Assembly (NCBI GenBank): GCA_009995705.1
Contig: JAADBR010000010.1
Coordinates: 39,894 to 103,893 of the forward strand
Source of the DNA: Microcystis aeruginosa W13-11
Lineage (GTDB): Bacteria > Cyanobacteriota > Cyanobacteriia > Cyanobacteriales > Microcystaceae
Reading direction: 5' to 3'
Length of the DNA: 64,000 nucleotides
The position numbers were made by a program, and so were the translations under genes. Of the stretch, positions 27,708 through 36,430 are shown piece after piece. The notes beneath the pieces were generated by a model, which was given only the letters and a program-made list of their open reading frames with translations, made no database searches and was not told the DNA's origin. Each line of letters opens with the position of its first letter. The first letter of the stretch is position 1.

Positions 27708-29672
27708 ATGCCCTACAAATATCCCATCCAACGCTGGTATATTGCCGCAACTAATCCCGAAAAAATCGAGGTTTTAGCGCGGGAAATGGGATTATCATCC
27801 TTATTAGCAACTATCTTAATTAATCGCGGTATTGATACCCCCGAATTAGCTAAAACTTATATAGATCCTGAAGCGGATATCTTACCCTCTCCCCTGGGAG
27901 AATTTCCCGACTTAGAAAAAAGTGTCAATTTATTAGTAAAAGCGATCGCCTCTGGCGATAAAATTGCTATCTGTGGGGACTACGATGCCGATGGCATGAC
28001 CAGTACATCTTTACTACTAAGAGCCTTGAGACATCTCGGTGCTAGGGTAAATCATGCCATACCCAGTCGCATGAAAGAGGGATACGGAATTAATCAGCGC
28101 ATTGTCGAAGAATTTGCCGAATCGGAAGTCGGATTGATTCTCACCGTTGATAATGGTATTTCCGCTCACGAACCGATCGCCCTAGCGATAGAATTAGGAT
28201 TAAAAGTTATTATCACCGATCATCACGATCTGCCGCCAATTTTACCAAATGCCTCCGCTATTCTCAACCCAAAATTATTAACCCCGAACTCTCCCTATCA
28301 GGGATTAGCGGGGGTGGGAGTCGCCTATATTTTAGCGGTGACAACTGCCCAAAAAATGGGTAAATTACAGGGATTAACCGAGTCATTATTATCATTATTT
28401 ACCCTAGGCACTATAGCAGATTTAGCCCCATTAATTGGGGTAAATCGTCGCTGGTTAAAACGGGGTTTAAGAAAATTACCCAAATCCCAATTAGTGGGGA
28501 TTCAATCCCTGATGCAAATAGCGGGAATTAGCGAGGAACAAAAGCAATTACAACCGGATGATATTGGCTTTAAATTGGGACCGAGAATTAATGCCATTGG
28601 CAGAATTGGCGATCCCCAGATAGTTATTGAATTATTAACCACCGATGATGCGGGAATTGCCTTAGAAAGAGCGATGCAGTGCGAACAAATTAATCGTACC
28701 CGTCAAGAATTGTGCGAAAAAATTGAAGAAGAAGCGATTAAATTAGTGGAAAAAACGCCGATTCTTTGGCAACAAGATCGAGTTTTAGTGTTAGTCGAAA
28801 AAGATTGGCATCATGGGGTAATTGGTATTGTGGCATCCCGTTTGGTGGAACGCTACGGAGTGCCAGTTTTTATCGGTACTTACGAGGAAGAAGATACGGG
28901 TAAAATTCGCGGATCTGCCAGAGGAATTGAAGAATTTCACGTTTTTGAAGCCCTGCAATTTTGCCAAGATCTACTAGGAAAATTTGGTGGTCATAAAATG
29001 GCGGGAGGTTTTAGTTTACCCACAGCTAATTTACTAGCATTTAAACAAAGATTAAGTCAATTTTCTCACAAAATTTTACAAATAGAACAATTAAAACCTT
29101 TAATTAAAATTGATACTATCATTGACTTTAAACAAATTACCCTAGAACTTTTTCAACAAATTGATAGTTTACAACCCTGGGGAATTGGCAATGAATTACC
29201 CGTTTTTTGTACTCCTAACGTGCGAGTAGTGGAACAGAAAACTATCGGAAAAAATCATTTAAAATTATTGCTGGCTCAAAGGGATAATACCAGAATTAAA
29301 GCCCTAGCATGGCGTTGGGGCGAATATTGCCCTTTACCAACTCGTTTAGATATTGCCTATAAACTCAAAGAAAATACTTGGAACGGCAATACAACTATAG
29401 AAATTGAATTAGTGGGAGTACGATTACCCCAAGAAAATGATAATATTAAAAAAGCAATTTTTATGCACGCCGACAAAGTGTATCAATGTAGTTTTTGGGG
29501 TGATTTAAACGAAATTCGTATCAAAAATGAACAGGGCGATATTTTGGTCGTGCAGAAAGGGCAGCGCATTGGTTTATTAGGCAAAAATCGGCAACAAGCT
29601 AGAGAAGTCAACGTGACTGAACCCCGTTTTTATACTTTAATTAAAGTTGCCATCAAAGCTTTGGCTATCTAA
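27708..29672 (+). CDS. recJ: RecJ single-strand 5'-3' exonuclease
   Basis: Degrades single-stranded DNA 5' to 3' in recombination and mismatch or base-excision repair. The 654-residue protein has the DHH-superfamily motifs DYDADGMTS (91-99), VDNG and TDHHDLP (170-176), DHHA1 elements (HGVIGIVASRLVE, GSARGIEEFHVFEAL, GGHKMAGGF), and an OB-fold near residue 480-560. A C-terminal extension of about 70 residues is cyanobacterial in style. Complete and apparently intact. Confidence 0.95.
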   Translation: MPYKYPIQRWYIAATNPEKIEVLAREMGLSSLLATILINRGIDTPELAKTYIDPEADILPSPLGEFPDLEKSVNLLVKAIASGDKIAICGDYDADGMTSTSLLLRALRHLGARVNHAIPSRMKEGYGINQRIVEEFAESEVGLILTVDNGISAHEPIALAIELGLKVIITDHHDLPPILPNASAILNPKLLTPNSPYQGLAGVGVAYILAVTTAQKMGKLQGLTESLLSLFTLGTIADLAPLIGVNRRWLKRGLRKLPKSQLVGIQSLMQIAGISEEQKQLQPDDIGFKLGPRINAIGRIGDPQIVIELLTTDDAGIALERAMQCEQINRTRQELCEKIEEEAIKLVEKTPILWQQDRVLVLVEKDWHHGVIGIVASRLVERYGVPVFIGTYEEEDTGKIRGSARGIEEFHVFEALQFCQDLLGKFGGHKMAGGFSLPTANLLAFKQRLSQFSHKILQIEQLKPLIKIDTIIDFKQITLELFQQIDSLQPWGIGNELPVFCTPNVRVVEQKTIGKNHLKLLLAQRDNTRIKALAWRWGEYCPLPTRLDIAYKLKENTWNGNTTIEIELVGVRLPQENDNIKKAIFMHADKVYQCSFWGDLNEIRIKNEQGDILVVQKGQRIGLLGKNRQQAREVNVTEPRFYTLIKVAIKALAI

Positions 29673-29969
29673 TCTCTAAATCAATAATAGCCGAAATTAG
29701 ACTGACTGATTTAACCAGAGTAATTGAAATCCATTTTAGCGCCTGAATATTGGTAACATCAATTATTCTACACCAATAAAATTAGTGCTTCTCAGTGAAC
29801 AGAATCAGTAACGGGTTTCCCCCCTCCAACCGACAGAATGAGCGGGTGCAGCCTATCTTGTCCTCAAGGGTTTGGAGACCAAGCTTTTACGGTTTTATGG
29901 CAATATATAATCGTGTTTAATTTGGTTGGCGATCGCGTTGAAGGGCAGTCCGGGGAGAACGCAAAGGCG
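29673..29969. other. Intergenic region after recJ
   Basis: About 300 bases with no supported gene. The minus-strand frame at 29895-30089 lies mostly opposite the antitoxin region and is not convincing. Confidence 0.4.
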
Positions 29970-29997
29970 AATCGGACATACCGCGCCACAATCCCTC
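29970..29997 (+). repeat. Direct repeat, left of the TA module
   Basis: 28-bp unit ending GCGCCACAATCCCTC. A copy matching at 24 of 28 positions lies at 30487-30514, so the toxin-antitoxin pair is bracketed by direct repeats. Confidence 0.8.
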
Positions 29998-30056
29998 TTT
30001 TGTTTTATGATGGTTAATGAAAGCCAGAAAAACAATAAGGAAGTAAGGGCAGTAGC

Positions 30057-30251
30057 ATGAAGAACCAGAGTGCTGTAGATATTGAGCAATTCCTAGAGTA
30101 TTTAGAAACTTCTGAGACGGCTGATGACGTGCTTCCCGAAGAAATTGAAGCGGCAGAGAAAGCCTATCAGGAGTATCTAGAAGGGCGCGATCCTGGCAAA
30201 TCCTTAGTAAAGTTAAAGGCTGAATTAGGATGTGGCGTTACATCATCTTAA
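30057..30251 (+). CDS. Antitoxin of a type II TA module
   Basis: 64 residues, acidic (VLPEEIEAAEKAYQEYLEGRD), ending in KSLVKLKAELGCGV. Its length, acidity and position directly before a RelE-type toxin identify it as the antitoxin. The last 22 bases overlap the toxin gene. Antitoxins of this kind bind and neutralise the toxin and autorepress the operon. The family name is not certain. Confidence 0.82.
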   Translation: MKNQSAVDIEQFLEYLETSETADDVLPEEIEAAEKAYQEYLEGRDPGKSLVKLKAELGCGVTSS

Positions 30252-30481
30252 AACCAGCCGAGCGTTACCTAAAACGGTTACAGCCTCGTAGCCAAGAGCG
30301 TATCTTAAATGAACTGGATCAATTGCTGGTTAGTCCTACTCAGACAGATTTCAAGAAACTTAAAGGGCGTGAGGGTTATCGTCTGCGAGTTGGTAATTAT
30401 CGGGTATTAATGCAAGTCAATCGAGAAGAACGGCTTTTCATTATCACTGAGATCGGTTCTCGTGGTGATATTTATAAATAA
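30230..30481 (+). CDS. RelE/ParE-superfamily toxin
   Basis: 83 residues with the RelE pattern: WRYIILKPAERYLKRLQPR, then FKKLKGREGYRLRVGNYRVLMQV and the closing strand LFIITEIGSRGDIYK. RelE-like toxins cut mRNA on the ribosome; ParE relatives poison gyrase. The basic residues in the GYRLRVGNYRV strand favour mRNA interferase activity. The gene is intact, with its antitoxin overlapping upstream. Confidence 0.9.
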   Translation: MWRYIILKPAERYLKRLQPRSQERILNELDQLLVSPTQTDFKKLKGREGYRLRVGNYRVLMQVNREERLFIITEIGSRGDIYK

Positions 30482-30486
30482 TACCG

Positions 30487-30514
30487 AATCCGACGCAGCG
30501 CGCCACAATCCCTC
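30487..30514 (+). repeat. Direct repeat, right of the TA module
   Basis: Second copy of the 28-bp unit at 29970-29997 (24/28 identical; the last 15 bases identical). Confidence 0.8.
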
Positions 30515-30535
30515 ACGGAAGAGGATAGTTTGCCT

Positions 30536-30577
30536 GAGAAGGAGTAAAGCAGAGAAAACCACCTGAGACTCCTTCTC
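30536..30577 (+). terminator. Inverted repeat behind the TA module
   Basis: GAGAAGGAGT pairs exactly with ACTCCTTCTC across a 22-base loop. It is a possible terminator of the RelE-type module; there is no T-run, so the call is weak. Confidence 0.45.
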
Positions 30578-30736
30578 CTGTGAATCACTGCGATCGCACT
30601 GTTAGAATGCACTTATAAATGTGGTAAAATTTAAAATCAAATAATTAATGGCTACATATCTCAATTGACTTCTCCTATCAAAATAAAGAGCGACTGGTTA
30701 TACAGCTTATGAATGTTAATGAAATTTTGGACACTA

Positions 30737-31874
30737 TACTTTGCACGGCTACAACTTGCATTTTTTACTCAAGGACAATAATATAGTTGGAGAGTCATAA
30801 TTAGAAGCAAATCACTCATTAAAAACATAATTAACCTAGAATTCACAGAAGAAGAAAAGAACTCACTATATTATGAAAGATTTCATCATCCCCATCCCCG
30901 GGTTCAACTGAAGATGGAAGTTCTTTGGTTAAAGAGTCAAAAGATACCGCACCAAAAAATTTGTCAGTTAGTAGGAATCTCGCCAAATACCTTATTAACC
31001 TATCTTCGAGATTATCAAGAAGGCGGAATAGAAAAATTAAAAGAAATCAACTTCTATCGCCCTAAAAGTGAATTAGATTCTCAAAGAGAAACCCTCAAAA
31101 AATATTTTGAGAAAAATCCACCAGCCACAATAAATGAAGCTGTATGTAGAATAGAAGAATTGACAGGAATAAAACGAAGTCCTACCCAAGTGAGGAAATT
31201 CTTAAAATCAATGGGAATGAAATGTTTAAAAGTAGGTTTTCTTCCTTCTAAAGCTGACCCAGATGAACAAGAAGACTACAAAGAAAAAAAGCTAGAACCA
31301 AGACTAAATCAGGCTAAAGAAGGAAAAAGGGCTGTTTTTTTTGTTGATGCCGCTCACTTTGTTATGGGAGCTTTTCTCGGTTTTGTGTGGTGTTTTGAGA
31401 GACTTTTCGTTAAGTCACCGAGCGGGCGTAAACGCTTCAATGTTTTAGGAGCATTAAATGCAATAACTCATGAAGTTATTCTGGTAACATATGACACTTA
31501 TATTACGGCGACTCAAGTCTGTGAACTTCTTGAAAAAATAGCTGCTTTAGGACTAATAATTCCCATTACTCTAGTCTTAGATAATGCCCGCTATCAGAAA
31601 TGTAAAATTGTTGAAGAATTGGCTCTTTCTTTGTCAATAGAGCTACTCTATCTGCCGTCTTATTCGCCTAATCTAAATTTAATTGAAAGGCTGTGGAAAT
31701 TTGTCAAAAAGAAATGTTTATATGGTAAATATTATGAAAACTTTTCTGACTTTTCTTCAGCTATTTATGAATGTCTGAATGATGCCCATCTGAAACATAA
31801 AAAAGAACTGGATTCCTTGCTGACTCTACGATTTCAGAAGTTTAATAAATCTCAGATTATGAACGTCTAAAGTA
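30737..31874 (+). mobile_element. IS630-family insertion sequence, apparently full length
   Basis: 1138 bp. It starts TACTTTGCACG and ends with the reverse complement of TACTTTAGACG (terminal inverted repeat, 9 of 11 matching). TA dinucleotides flank it at 30735-30736 and 31875-31876, the hallmark target duplication of IS630/Tc1-mariner elements. It carries one transposase gene. A deleted and rearranged relative lies at 41728-41918. Confidence 0.9.
30914..31870 (+). CDS. IS630-family transposase
   Basis: 318 residues from the only ATG. Helix-turn-helix region (IPHQKICQLVGISPNTLLTY), a winged-helix stretch (INEAVCRIEELTGIKRSPTQ), then the DDE catalytic core: VFFVDAAHFVMG (first D), LVLDNARYQKC (second D), and LPSYSPNLNLIERLWKFVKK (E). 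The homologous frame continues upstream, without a stop, to 30782 (INLEFTEEEKNSLYYERFHH is in frame) but offers no ATG. The true start may be non-canonical, or the N-terminus may be slightly damaged. Confidence 0.92.
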   Translation: MEVLWLKSQKIPHQKICQLVGISPNTLLTYLRDYQEGGIEKLKEINFYRPKSELDSQRETLKKYFEKNPPATINEAVCRIEELTGIKRSPTQVRKFLKSMGMKCLKVGFLPSKADPDEQEDYKEKKLEPRLNQAKEGKRAVFFVDAAHFVMGAFLGFVWCFERLFVKSPSGRKRFNVLGALNAITHEVILVTYDTYITATQVCELLEKIAALGLIIPITLVLDNARYQKCKIVEELALSLSIELLYLPSYSPNLNLIERLWKFVKKKCLYGKYYENFSDFSSAIYECLNDAHLKHKKELDSLLTLRFQKFNKSQIMNV

Positions 31875-32050
31875 TATCTCTTGCCTTCCTGAAGAGGAGC
31901 AATATTTCATTGCTGATACTCTCAATAAAAGAATTCGTGAGCTAAGACGTTCCCAACTTGCTGCTAGAGGTAAACAAGCTGAGGAAAATTATGAGCAAGG
32001 TCATGTTACATCTGGTACGGTGGCTGACTTAATGAGTGCTTTGGATAGTG

Positions 32051-32128
32051 GTGATTAATATTGTCTGGGATGAGCCATTTTTAAAAATTCTCAAGAAATG
32101 GAAGAAGAAACATCCAGGCCAATCTTAA
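32051..32128 (+). pseudogene. Truncated toxin of the IS-disrupted TA module
   Basis: A GTG start overlaps the antitoxin stop and encodes INIVWDEPFLKILKKWKKKHPG before a premature end after 25 codons. The beginning fits a RelE/StbE-type toxin; the remaining two thirds are absent. The loss of the toxin may be why the antitoxin gene could be broken without harm. Confidence 0.65.
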
Positions 32129-32253
32129 TTGCGTTGTCGATAGACCTCGCATTTAGCTTTCACTGCGGTCAGAGTAAAGATGGGGGCAAAAACGGGTTAG
32201 GCTGAATAATATGGCTATGCTCGATAATTTGGCCAGACATATTTCTAGAGACG

Positions 32254-33393
32254 ATGAACCAAACCATAGTGATCAAAATCGGTACTTCCAGTTTAACCGA
32301 TAATGAAACTGGCCAATTATCCCTCTCCACGATCGCCGCTTTAGTGGAAGTCCTTACCCGATTGCGTGCTGCCGGTCATCGGGTGGTATTAGTATCTTCC
32401 GGGGCCGTCGGGGTGGGCTGCCGTCGTCTGGGAATACAGGAAAGACCGAAAAAAATCGCCCTCAAACAAGCGATCGCCGCCGTCGGTCAAGGTCGTCTGA
32501 TGCGGATCTATGATGACCTCTTTACCAGTCTTGGTCAACCGATCGCCCAAATTTTGCTGACCCGTCCCGAATTGATGGAACGCACCTGTTATGTCAACGC
32601 CTATAATACCTTTCAGGCTTTGTTTGAATTAGGGGTAATTGCCATTGTCAACGAAAATGATACGGTGGCGATCGATGAGTTAAAATTCGGCGATAATGAC
32701 ACTCTATCAGCCCTTGTCGCCAGTTTAATCGAGGCTGACTGGTTATTTATCCTCACCGATGTGGATCGCCTCTACAGTGCTGATCCGCGGTCATTTCCCG
32801 AAGCGGCGGCTATTGACCGAGTTACTTCCGCGCAATTAGCGCAACTATCGATCGATGCCGGTAGTAGTGGCAGTCAGTGGGGGACCGGGGGTATGGCGAC
32901 TAAATTGGCAGCGGCCCGGATTGCTACCAGCGCCGGGGTAGAAATGGTGATTACTAGGGGAAGACAGCCCAGCAATATATTAAAAATTATGGCAGGAGAG
33001 GCGATCGGAACCCGTTTTGAGGCACAAAAACGCAGTGATAACGCCCGCAAACGCTGGATCGCCTACGGACTAATGCCCATGGGTAAAATCTATCTCGATG
33101 CTGGGGCGATTCAAGCCATTTGTCAGGGGGGAAAATCTCTCCTCGCGGCCGGGATCACCAAAGTGGAGGGGGAATTTAGCGCCTCGGAATCGGTGCAATT
33201 GTGCGATCAAGAAGGACGGGAATTAGCCCGGGGGATTGTTAATTATAGTAGTGAGGAGATCGATCGAGTTAAAGGTCAACATTCCGAGCGTATTGCCAGT
33301 TTATTAGGTTATATGGCCGCAGAAACCATTATTCATCGGGATAATCTCGTGATTTTGAGTGCTTCGTCCACCACCTCGACTAATAAGGGATGA
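32254..33393 (+). CDS. proB: Glutamate 5-kinase
   Basis: First step of proline synthesis: phosphorylates glutamate with ATP, normally feedback-inhibited by proline. The 379 residues contain the amino-acid kinase domain ([71 protein letters not shown]) followed by a C-terminal PUA domain ([20 protein letters not shown]). No proA partner is adjacent. The gene is intact although it lies between decayed TA modules. Confidence 0.95.
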   Translation: MNQTIVIKIGTSSLTDNETGQLSLSTIAALVEVLTRLRAAGHRVVLVSSGAVGVGCRRLGIQERPKKIALKQAIAAVGQGRLMRIYDDLFTSLGQPIAQILLTRPELMERTCYVNAYNTFQALFELGVIAIVNENDTVAIDELKFGDNDTLSALVASLIEADWLFILTDVDRLYSADPRSFPEAAAIDRVTSAQLAQLSIDAGSSGSQWGTGGMATKLAAARIATSAGVEMVITRGRQPSNILKIMAGEAIGTRFEAQKRSDNARKRWIAYGLMPMGKIYLDAGAIQAICQGGKSLLAAGITKVEGEFSASESVQLCDQEGRELARGIVNYSSEEIDRVKGQHSERIASLLGYMAAETIIHRDNLVILSASSTTSTNKG

Positions 33394-33575
33394 TTCCGCG
33401 ACTCAGAGCAAGTCCAGCCAATGCCTTAAATGTAAAGAAATGTCTCAAAAAAACAACAAATTGTTAGACAAGCAAGAGAGTTAGACTAGGGATGTCCCCC
33501 GAAGTTCAACCCTGTGAGATTATAAATAAAGCGAAACTCAAAAATGTCTTTATTGCTGTTGGGAGAAACTTAATA

Positions 33576-34085
33576 ATGCGAGACGCGGTAACTAGCCTGA
33601 TTAGAAAATACGATGTCACCGGACGTTATCTTGATCGAGATGCGATCGATAATCTTAAACAATATTTTGCCTCGGGAACTGCCCGTCTAGCTGCCGCCAC
33701 CCTAATTAACGCTAATTCGGCGGCGCTCGTGCGTGGGGCGGCGATTCGTCTATTTGAAGAAGTTCCCGAATTGATCCGCGCCGGGGGTAATGCCTACACC
33801 ACCCGTCGTTATTCTGCCTGTCTGCGGGATATGGATTACTATCTCCGCTATGCCAGTTATGCGCTGGTAGCTGCTGATACTAATGTTCTAGATGAGCGGG
33901 TACTGCAAGGACTGCGGGAAACCTATAATTCCCTTGGTGTTCCCATCGGTCCGACGGTGCGCGGTATCCAAATCATGAGCGAAATGATTCAAACCATGGC
34001 TACTGAGGCGGGTATTGCCGACACCTCTTTGATCGCCGAACCCTTTGATCATCTCACTCGGGAATTAAGTGAAGTGTCTATTTAA
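33576..34085 (+). CDS. apcF: Allophycocyanin beta-18 subunit, ApcF
   Basis: Core phycobilisome subunit that replaces one beta chain in the trimer holding the ApcE chromophore, so it sits at the terminal energy-transfer site. I start at 33576, giving the family length of 169 residues beginning MRDAVTSLIRKYDVTGRYLD, with GGGAGA just upstream; the frame from 33492 adds 28 residues not found in ApcF. The chromophore-binding Cys is in YSACLRDMDYYLRYASYA and the methylated-Asn site in RAGGNAYTTRR. Complete. Confidence 0.93.
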   Translation: MRDAVTSLIRKYDVTGRYLDRDAIDNLKQYFASGTARLAAATLINANSAALVRGAAIRLFEEVPELIRAGGNAYTTRRYSACLRDMDYYLRYASYALVAADTNVLDERVLQGLRETYNSLGVPIGPTVRGIQIMSEMIQTMATEAGIADTSLIAEPFDHLTRELSEVSI

Positions 34086-34088
34086 ATT

Positions 34089-34114
34089 CAGTTATCAGTT
34101 ATCAGTTATCAGTT
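34089..34114. repeat. Tandem CAGTTAT repeats
   Basis: CAGTTAT repeated three to four times directly behind apcF. It belongs to the same class of intergenic heptamers seen before the 24466 and 38994 genes. Confidence 0.85.
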
Positions 34115-34158
34115 TTGTTCGTTCAATCAGTGACCGAGTTTCTTAGTGGATTCTTTTG

Positions 34159-34449
34159 ATGAACGGCGAACAGTTATTGCTATCGAGATGGCGTGATTTG
34201 CCGCCAGACAAACAGAAAGAGGTCTTAGATTTTACCGAATTTCTAGCCACACTTCTCTTGTCGTCGCCGAAATCAGAAGCTAGTCCGAACTTGTCCGCAT
34301 CGCCAGAAAACTCTCAAACTCCCGATCGCAGCTGCCAGTCGATTCCCGCTTTGATCTAGGCAGTCAGACAACGCTATCGGGAATTACCCAATGATGTGGA
34401 ATGGCTAGACAGTACGGTATTGATTCGCCAAGGGCGAGACGGGCGATGA
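34159..34449 (+). pseudogene. VapB/DUF2281-like antitoxin with in-frame stop
   Basis: Starts MNGEQLLLSRWRDLPPDKQK, EVLDFTEFL, a DUF2281-type antitoxin opening. A TAG at 34357-34359 interrupts the frame, which then reads on (AVRQRYRELPNDVEWLDST) to a TGA at 34447-34449 that overlaps the toxin ATG by four bases. The gene layout of a TA pair is preserved but both members are damaged. Confidence 0.6.
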
Positions 34450-34533
34450 CAACTGCTTTTAGATGCGTTGTCGATGCCAGCATTGTATTCGCGATCCCCT
34501 TTCTGAAAAAACGATCGAATTATTTGCCCTTGC
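34446..34533 (+). pseudogene. PIN-domain (VapC-like) toxin remnant
   Basis: MTTAFRCVVDASI resembles the start of PIN-domain toxins, with the first catalytic Asp. After a small deletion the next frame gives DPLSEKTIELFA, which is the expected continuation. The rest is cut off at the 3' end of yqgF. Very short, so the call rests on the two motifs and the preceding antitoxin-like frame. Confidence 0.55.
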
Positions 34534-35005
34534 CGTTTTTTGGTTCGACGATTTCCCTATCCCCTAAAACAACAGTATTAACTCGCCGTCGGCGATCGAG
34601 CCATTGTTGTAAAATAATCGCCGCCGCTTCCCGATCGATCGCTCCCTTATCCCAAGAGGAAAACTGTTTTTTGGCTTTTAAGAATTCTTCCGCCTCTAGG
34701 GATGTGCAGCGCTCATCAATGTATTCGAGGGGTAAATCTAAGGCGATCGCTAGTTTCTGGGCGTATTTTTGCACCTGTTTAGCCTGAAATCCTAACTCTC
34801 CCGCCATGGTATAGGGCAATCCCGCCACCAAAATCTTAATATTTCTTTCCTTGACAATTGCCTCAAACTGTGCTAGTTCGGCAACAAAGGAAGAACGGAC
34901 AATCGTGGTTAAACCGGTGGCGATTAAACCTGTGCCGTCACATCCTGCCACTCCTACCCGTTTTTTGCCGATATCTAAGCCCAAGGCGGCGACCCTTTCC
35001 ATCAC
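34520..35005 (-). CDS. yqgF: Holliday-junction resolvase-like protein YqgF/RuvX
   Basis: 161-residue RNase H-fold protein; its relatives process pre-16S rRNA or branched DNA. Visible motifs: ALGLDIGKKRVGVAGCD (first catalytic Asp), LVAGLPYTMAGELG, YIDERCTSLEAEEF, and DREAAAIILQQWLD (final acidic pair). Its start overlaps the end of the GNAT gene by four bases, suggesting coupling. Confidence 0.92.
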   Translation of the reverse strand: MMERVAALGLDIGKKRVGVAGCDGTGLIATGLTTIVRSSFVAELAQFEAIVKERNIKILVAGLPYTMAGELGFQAKQVQKYAQKLAIALDLPLEYIDERCTSLEAEEFLKAKKQFSSWDKGAIDREAAAIILQQWLDRRRRVNTVVLGDREIVEPKNGKGK

Positions 35006-36243
35006 ACTGGATGCCCCTGATCTGGGGGTTCCGAGGGGGGTTTAGCGGGGGGAAGTTCTCCCGGACTGTCGAGGGAGTCTAGGGGGGGATTATTAGGCCA
35101 TTTTAACCAAGACATCCGACTAGGGATGGGAGTTCGTGGCACCGGTTGTAAACCCTGCAGCATTTCTGCTAGGGCGGAATTTTCTGGCTTAGTTTCGCGG
35201 ATTTTGTGCCATACCGAGCGCGACATCATCAGGGTGTGGGAACTGCGGATCGCCCCCAATTGTTCCAGATATTCCCGTCTTTCGTGCTGATAATCAGCCG
35301 ATATCAACTCTAGCGATCGAGGGGGATACTTGCGAGTGATCTGGGCCATCTGGATTAATAACTTAGGATAGAGCCAAGTGTAGGCAGGATGGACAATTAA
35401 TTTCGCTTGATGGGGTCGCTCATCCCGATTAGATAGAATTAATTCAAAATAACCGATCGCCGCTTTTCGTTGTGGTTCAAAAACGTAACCGCTACTAATT
35501 TGCGGACCGCCGCACCAACCTTGACAGCGACCGAACAAACTATCCAGTAAACTGATTTTAAAATCCTGGATATGGCGATCAAATACCTGACGCAATAACG
35601 GCGGCATAGACACACAATCTAACTGATAAAGTAATTGAGCGTCAGCATTGCTCACAGGCAGTAAATTCGGTAAATCTGCCTCTTGTTTGCTCAATTCCTG
35701 TAATAATTGCGGCGGTAAAGACCAATAGGTTAATTCTGCCAAAGGCTGAAAACCGTGTTGCCGAAAAAGAGCCAAACTGTCCTTTTGATTGATATTAACC
35801 TCTAACACCCAGGTGCGGGCTTCCCAAACCGTTTCTAGACAATAACGCAGTAATTGCGCCCCGATGCCCTTGGGTTCGCCTAAAGACTCCCCTGGATGCA
35901 CCCGCACCTGTTCCACCCGCCAAGTGCTGCGACTACTATTAAAGGGAGTGACTTGGATTGCCCCGCGAATTTTTCCTTCTTCTCCCCGATTGGCCAGAGA
36001 CTCGGCCACATAGACATGAAAACGGTGTTGGAGAGGATTGGGAAAAAAACTGAGAATTTTAAACAACCCAAACCAAGGCCGCACCTGTTGCACCTGGGTG
36101 CGGAAATTTTGGGCGCGACGATCAATATCCTCATCGAAGTCATCCAGGGTTAAAGCTTCAATGTCTTCCAAATCCCGATATTGTACGGGACGGATTGGGC
36201 GATCGCTAAAATCGTCCCCTTGGGGAACAGGAGAAGTGGTCAT
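35002..36243 (-). CDS. GNAT-fold acetyltransferase family protein
   Basis: 413 residues. The first half holds a GNAT domain (EQVRVHPGESLGEPKGIGAQLLRYC is the acetyl-CoA region with the R/Q-x-x-G-x-G/A pattern, then EVNINQKDSLALFRQHGF). A second, divergent GNAT-like half follows. The C-terminal 40 residues are Pro-rich and probably unstructured. Cyanobacterial and uncharacterised. It forms an operon with yqgF. Confidence 0.78.
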   Translation of the reverse strand: MTTSPVPQGDDFSDRPIRPVQYRDLEDIEALTLDDFDEDIDRRAQNFRTQVQQVRPWFGLFKILSFFPNPLQHRFHVYVAESLANRGEEGKIRGAIQVTPFNSSRSTWRVEQVRVHPGESLGEPKGIGAQLLRYCLETVWEARTWVLEVNINQKDSLALFRQHGFQPLAELTYWSLPPQLLQELSKQEADLPNLLPVSNADAQLLYQLDCVSMPPLLRQVFDRHIQDFKISLLDSLFGRCQGWCGGPQISSGYVFEPQRKAAIGYFELILSNRDERPHQAKLIVHPAYTWLYPKLLIQMAQITRKYPPRSLELISADYQHERREYLEQLGAIRSSHTLMMSRSVWHKIRETKPENSALAEMLQGLQPVPRTPIPSRMSWLKWPNNPPLDSLDSPGELPPAKPPSEPPDQGHPV

Positions 36244-36303
36244 GGCTCTGGGGTAAGTATCGTCTATGCACCTATCTTACCGAAAAATTGGGTTGAAAGC
36301 AGC

Positions 36304-36430
36304 AATTCAGCAATTCTCATTTCAAAAAGTAACAATTTGTACAGACAGAAAAAGAGATTTAACAGGTGGCAAAATCGCGATCGCCAATCAGTGTTGGACG
36401 GGTGTAATTTCAGCTATTCAGCAATTCTCA
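36304..36430 (+). repeat. 112-bp repeat element, copy 1 (with a partial second start)
   Basis: The segment from CAGCAATTCTCATTTCAAAA (36308) to TTTCAGCTATTC (about 36419) is identical to 62778-62889. Here it is followed directly by another CAGCAATTCTCA, as if a second unit began. It contains a HIP1 octamer and no terminal inverted repeat. It occupies part of the spacer between the divergent GNAT and DprA-like genes. Confidence 0.85.

Larger units (their letters stand above)
30709..32058 (+). pseudogene. Antitoxin gene interrupted by an IS630 element
   Basis: The first 28 bases (30709-30736, MNVNEILDT plus one base) and the segment 31877-32058 join in frame to a 69-residue protein when the IS and one TA are removed. 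The product would read MNVNEILDTISCLPEEEQYF, continue with NKRIRELRRSQLAARGK, and end GTVADLMSALDSGD, a typical acidic small antitoxin. A truncated toxin gene overlaps its stop. The reconstruction is read directly from the sequence; the antitoxin function is inferred from the context. Confidence 0.85.

Noticed and set aside
29895..30089. 64-codon minus-strand frame before the TA module
   Set aside because: It overlaps the antitoxin start and one direct repeat; no family pattern or start signal.
33492..33575. N-terminal extension of ApcF
   Set aside because: The 169-residue form from 33576 matches the family length and has a good ribosome-binding site.
34401..34787. 128-codon plus-strand frame through yqgF
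   Set aside because: It is antisense to yqgF for most of its length; only its first 90 bases are meaningful, as the toxin remnant.
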